A DNA stretch of 16,071 bases from CAYRFE01 sp964539615 (GTDB lineage Bacteria; Macinerneyibacteriota; Macinerneyibacteria; Macinerneyibacteriales; CAYRFE01), in contig CAZIJP010000055.1 in the NCBI GenBank assembly GCA_964539615.1, positions 1 to 16,071 of the forward strand, read 5' to 3'. The notes under the pieces are model-generated. The model worked only from the letters and a program-made list of their open reading frames with translations. It did no database searches and had not been told where the DNA came from. Below, piece after piece: positions 14,043 to 16,071 of the stretch. The position numbers and the translations under genes were made by a program. The number at the start of each line of letters is the position of its first letter. Position 1 is the first letter of the stretch.

Positions 14043-14756
14043 TCAGCGGCTTCTGAGTTTTGCAAGAAGTCTTAATATTTCCAGATACAACCAGATAATG
14101 GTGATCATCAAGCCGAAAGCACAGTACCATTCCATGAATTTAGGCGAACCGAAATTGACGCCGGCCTCAATATTGTCAAAATCAACGATGAGGTTCAATG
14201 CGGCGATCACGATCACCACGAGGCTGAAAACGATACCGAACGTTCCGCCCTCATGGATGTACGGGATGCGTCCGCCAAACAAGCTGGTCACAAAACTAAC
14301 CAGATAGACCAATGCGATCGCACCGGTCGCTATAAAAATGATCTTACGAAACATCGGAGTTGCCTGCAAAATACGGCCTGCGTATAACCCGAGCATGATT
14401 GCCACAACGGCAAAGGTTATCAGAACGGCTTGAAGTACGATTCCGTTCAATGCGTCATTGTACATCTTTGAGATAGTGCCGAGAAATAGGCCTTCCGCCA
14501 GAGCATATAATGTTGCCGTGTACGGTGCCCATGTTTTTTTGAAAATGGTTATAAGGGCAATTACAAAACCTGCAAGAGCGCCGATGATAAGAAAAGCCGG
14601 ATTGAAATAAATCCAGGATATCCCTGATGTGACTATTACACAAAACAGTAACCATGCCGATTTGTTGATCGTACCGCTGAGGGTCATAGGCTGAGTATTG
14701 TCAAACATGGTGCTGACAGAGTTGAACGCTTTTTCTCCAAAAATCGGATTTGCCAT
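14043..14756 (-). CDS. BAX inhibitor-1/YccA-type integral membrane protein
   Basis: This 237-residue inner-membrane protein matches the bacterial BAX-inhibitor-1/YccA-type family. It begins with the typical NPIFGEKAF (3-11) and a soluble N-terminal stretch, then MTLSGTINKSAWLL (24-37) leading to seven predicted membrane helices. The hydrophobic core is near-continuous from 34 to 230, and the characteristic LNLIVDFDNIEAGVNFGSPKFMEWYCAFGLM region precedes the last helix, with acidic D194/D196 in the membrane-proximal part typical of the TMBIM calcium-leak fold. In bacteria the family is linked to calcium leak and to membrane protease control (YccA/FtsH), but this branch is not characterised. 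CCTCCTT (14765-14771, plus-strand view) is its strong ribosome site eight bases before the ATG. It has its own promoter in the end of the neighbouring gene. Confidence 0.88.
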   Translation of the reverse strand: MANPIFGEKAFNSVSTMFDNTQPMTLSGTINKSAWLLFCVIVTSGISWIYFNPAFLIIGALAGFVIALITIFKKTWAPYTATLYALAEGLFLGTISKMYNDALNGIVLQAVLITFAVVAIMLGLYAGRILQATPMFRKIIFIATGAIALVYLVSFVTSLFGGRIPYIHEGGTFGIVFSLVVIVIAALNLIVDFDNIEAGVNFGSPKFMEWYCAFGLMITIIWLYLEILRLLAKLRSR

Positions 14757-14786
14757 AAAAGTTACCTCCTTGTGTTCGCTGTATGA

Positions 14787-14814
14787 AGTATACCAGAATG
14801 ATATTAATTTTCAA
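14787..14814 (-). promoter_or_regulatory. Promoter of the BAX-inhibitor-1 gene, overlapping the MFS gene end
   Basis: On the minus strand, TTGAAA (14809-14814), a 16-bp spacer and TATACT (14787-14792) form a good promoter. Its -35 lies in the last codons of the MFS gene (stop at 14804-14806), so the gene can be transcribed independently of it. Confidence 0.65.
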
Positions 14815-16006
14815 GTGGGTGATTTTCATGACGTACGCGGAGCATCAGAATACCTGCTGTTACAAATAAAATACAGGAAATAAAAAAAATATAATTGATC
14901 GGAATAAGTCTCAACAACAGATAACCGAGCGGCGGAATGATTAGTCCGCGAATACCGGTAAGTGTGATGTGAATAGCTTGATACTGCTGCGGTGAGCCAT
15001 GCTTTGCAAGCTCGATCGTGGATATGTTCCACGCAAAACTCACGCCTATCATCGCAATGCCGTACATGATGTACGATGCGTAGACGAATACCAACGCTGT
15101 CGACGGTGTAAAGAACGATGCGCATCCGAGTATCAACGGGTACGATGAAAGAATAAGAAATGAAAGCCCGCTGAATCGTTGCGGCGTGGTGCGGTCATGC
15201 AGTTTGCCGACAAACGGAGCCAAGACGATAATGAAAAATTGCGGGATAAGTACTTTTGCAGTAGATATTTCCGTATAGTTCAACCGTAAGTTGTCAACCA
15301 AATATAATGGGATAGCCGGTAAAATGATCATGAATGCAATACCGTATACGTAAAAGTACAATTCAAACTTTAAAAACACAGGATCTTTTTTTAAGATCGC
15401 GATCATGGAAGTGAAGGGATTTGGTTGTTTTTTTGTTCGGTCCCGATAGGTTTGTTTAAACGGGATCGATGCTATGAGAATGGCAAGACATCCGCCAACA
15501 CCGCCGATGGCAAGTATAAGCGATGTGATCGAACTGTCCTTATCCATGAGCGTTCCTGAAATACGTGAGAAGACCACGGCCACGAGTGCCATGATCGACA
15601 TGGCATACCCGACATATTTCCCGCGTGTTGACGGCGTGAATGTTGTTGATAAAAAGGTGTTCAGCATGGGATTAAAAAGCGTGAAGGTGATATAGCTTGC
15701 GGTTAAAATGATCAAATAGACCGGGATGTCGATATAAAAGAGGAATATAACAAAGGAAAAACGCCCGAAGAAAGCCATGTACTGCAGAACGCGTTTTTGA
15801 TTCGGGAACTGCTCGGCGATATGCAGAACAAATACCGAAAACAACAAGCTCATTGACGGAAGCATGGTGAGGAATGTAACGATGAGCGGTGACGCGTGGA
15901 GTGTTTTTTTTGCGATGACGTCAACAAGCTGATCAACGACGGCGTAAAGACCGCCGAAAATCGCGCTGATGAGATAGAAGCGTAACGCGGGAGTATTGTT
16001 TCGCAT
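14804..16006 (-). CDS. Major facilitator superfamily transporter
   Basis: This 400-residue protein has twelve predicted membrane helices in two halves joined by a cytoplasmic loop of about 25 residues (183-208, basic). The second-half loop GKLHDRTTPQRF (267-278) is the MFS motif-A position (G-x-L-x-D-R), and the matching loop of the first half is less conserved. N-terminal helices start directly after a short tail (MRNNTPALRFYLISA). No substrate-specific family is recognisable from the sequence; drug, sugar-phosphate or nutrient transport are all possible. No Shine-Dalgarno precedes the ATG, and the predicted -10 hexamer lies only six bases away, so the message may be leaderless. The gene ends 48 bases before the BAX-inhibitor gene on the same strand, with no terminator between. 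Confidence 0.85.
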   Translation of the reverse strand: MRNNTPALRFYLISAIFGGLYAVVDQLVDVIAKKTLHASPLIVTFLTMLPSMSLLFSVFVLHIAEQFPNQKRVLQYMAFFGRFSFVIFLFYIDIPVYLIILTASYITFTLFNPMLNTFLSTTFTPSTRGKYVGYAMSIMALVAVVFSRISGTLMDKDSSITSLILAIGGVGGCLAILIASIPFKQTYRDRTKKQPNPFTSMIAILKKDPVFLKFELYFYVYGIAFMIILPAIPLYLVDNLRLNYTEISTAKVLIPQFFIIVLAPFVGKLHDRTTPQRFSGLSFLILSSYPLILGCASFFTPSTALVFVYASYIMYGIAMIGVSFAWNISTIELAKHGSPQQYQAIHITLTGIRGLIIPPLGYLLLRLIPINYIFFISCILFVTAGILMLRVRHENHPLEN

Positions 16007-16012
16007 GGCGTA

Positions 16013-16041
16013 ATAATAGCCGTCACAAAGAGTTCTGTAAA
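16013..16041 (-). promoter_or_regulatory. Sigma70-type promoter of the MFS gene, predicting a leaderless message
   Basis: On the minus strand, TTTACA (16036-16041), a 17-bp spacer and TATTAT (16013-16018) form a near-consensus promoter. Six bases separate the -10 from the ATG, which places +1 on the A of the start codon at 16006. Confidence 0.65.
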
Positions 16042-16051
16042 TAGCTAAAAG

Positions 16052-16068
16052 TGCACTATTATGGTGCA
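16052..16068. promoter_or_regulatory. NtrC-like binding site
   Basis: The 17-bp sequence TGCACTATTATGGTGCA agrees with the enterobacterial NtrC consensus TGCACCA-N3-TGGTGCA at 13 of 14 positions (one mismatch in the left arm, read on the plus strand). It lies about 11 bases upstream of the MFS -35 and at the right end of the window, so it may serve the MFS gene or a divergent gene beyond the edge. The sequence is seen; the regulator is inferred. Confidence 0.45.
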
Positions 16069-16071
16069 GTC

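Noticed and set aside
1..16071. Mobile elements, CRISPR arrays, tRNA or rRNA genes
   Set aside because: No transposase or integrase, no spaced repeat array, and no RNA gene signature was seen on either strand.

Overview
The window comes from a diderm (Gram-negative-type) bacterium with a moderate-to-low GC genome. An LptD homologue, four signal-peptide-bearing outer-membrane-type beta-barrel proteins and a periplasmic-type alkaline phosphatase all imply an LPS-bearing outer membrane. Many genes have near-consensus sigma70 promoters (for example TTGACA-17-GATAAT), strong AAGGAGG-type Shine-Dalgarno sites and textbook hairpin-plus-T terminators. That argues against Bacteroidota proper, which use a different promoter and rarely use Shine-Dalgarno. 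I cannot name the phylum; an uncultured FCB-like, Spirochaetota-like or related lineage would fit, and this is inference only.

Layout, left to right. (1) Positions 1-2606 hold the 3' end of one CBM9/DUF5916 outer-membrane protein, a terminator, then a complete second paralogue. (2) Positions 2920-3690 encode a stand-alone GT32 glycosyltransferase with its own promoter. (3) Positions 3875-4465 encode a SatP-type acetate/succinate transporter between a near-consensus promoter and a strong terminator. (4) Positions 4675-6366 hold two tandem paralogous small outer-membrane beta-barrel genes in one operon. (5) Positions 6491-10589 are an operon of a DegT-type PLP sugar aminotransferase, lptD (ATGA overlap) and a HypE/AIR-synthase-like protein (2-nt gap). 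It is followed by an alkaline phosphatase gene with its own weak promoter and a terminator (to 12332). (6) Positions 12399-13990 encode a rhodanese-fold protein that has lost its catalytic cysteine but carries two CxC motifs, then a Ca-binding-loop protein with no signal peptide. (7) After a bidirectional terminator the genes turn to the minus strand: a BAX-inhibitor-1/YccA membrane protein and an MFS transporter. The MFS promoter predicts a leaderless mRNA, and an NtrC-like 17-bp palindrome lies at the right edge.

The common theme is the cell envelope: outer-membrane proteins, LPS export (LptD), amino-sugar and glycosyl transfer that could supply LPS or capsule, periplasmic phosphate release, and two or three inner-membrane transporters. 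I see no mobile element, CRISPR array, rRNA or tRNA. I do not see a clear new defence or biosynthetic system. The most unusual items are the catalytically dead CxC rhodanese, the HypE-like protein without the HypE tail, the Ca-loop protein, and the regulatory structures at 232-271, 2861-2875 and 16052-16068.
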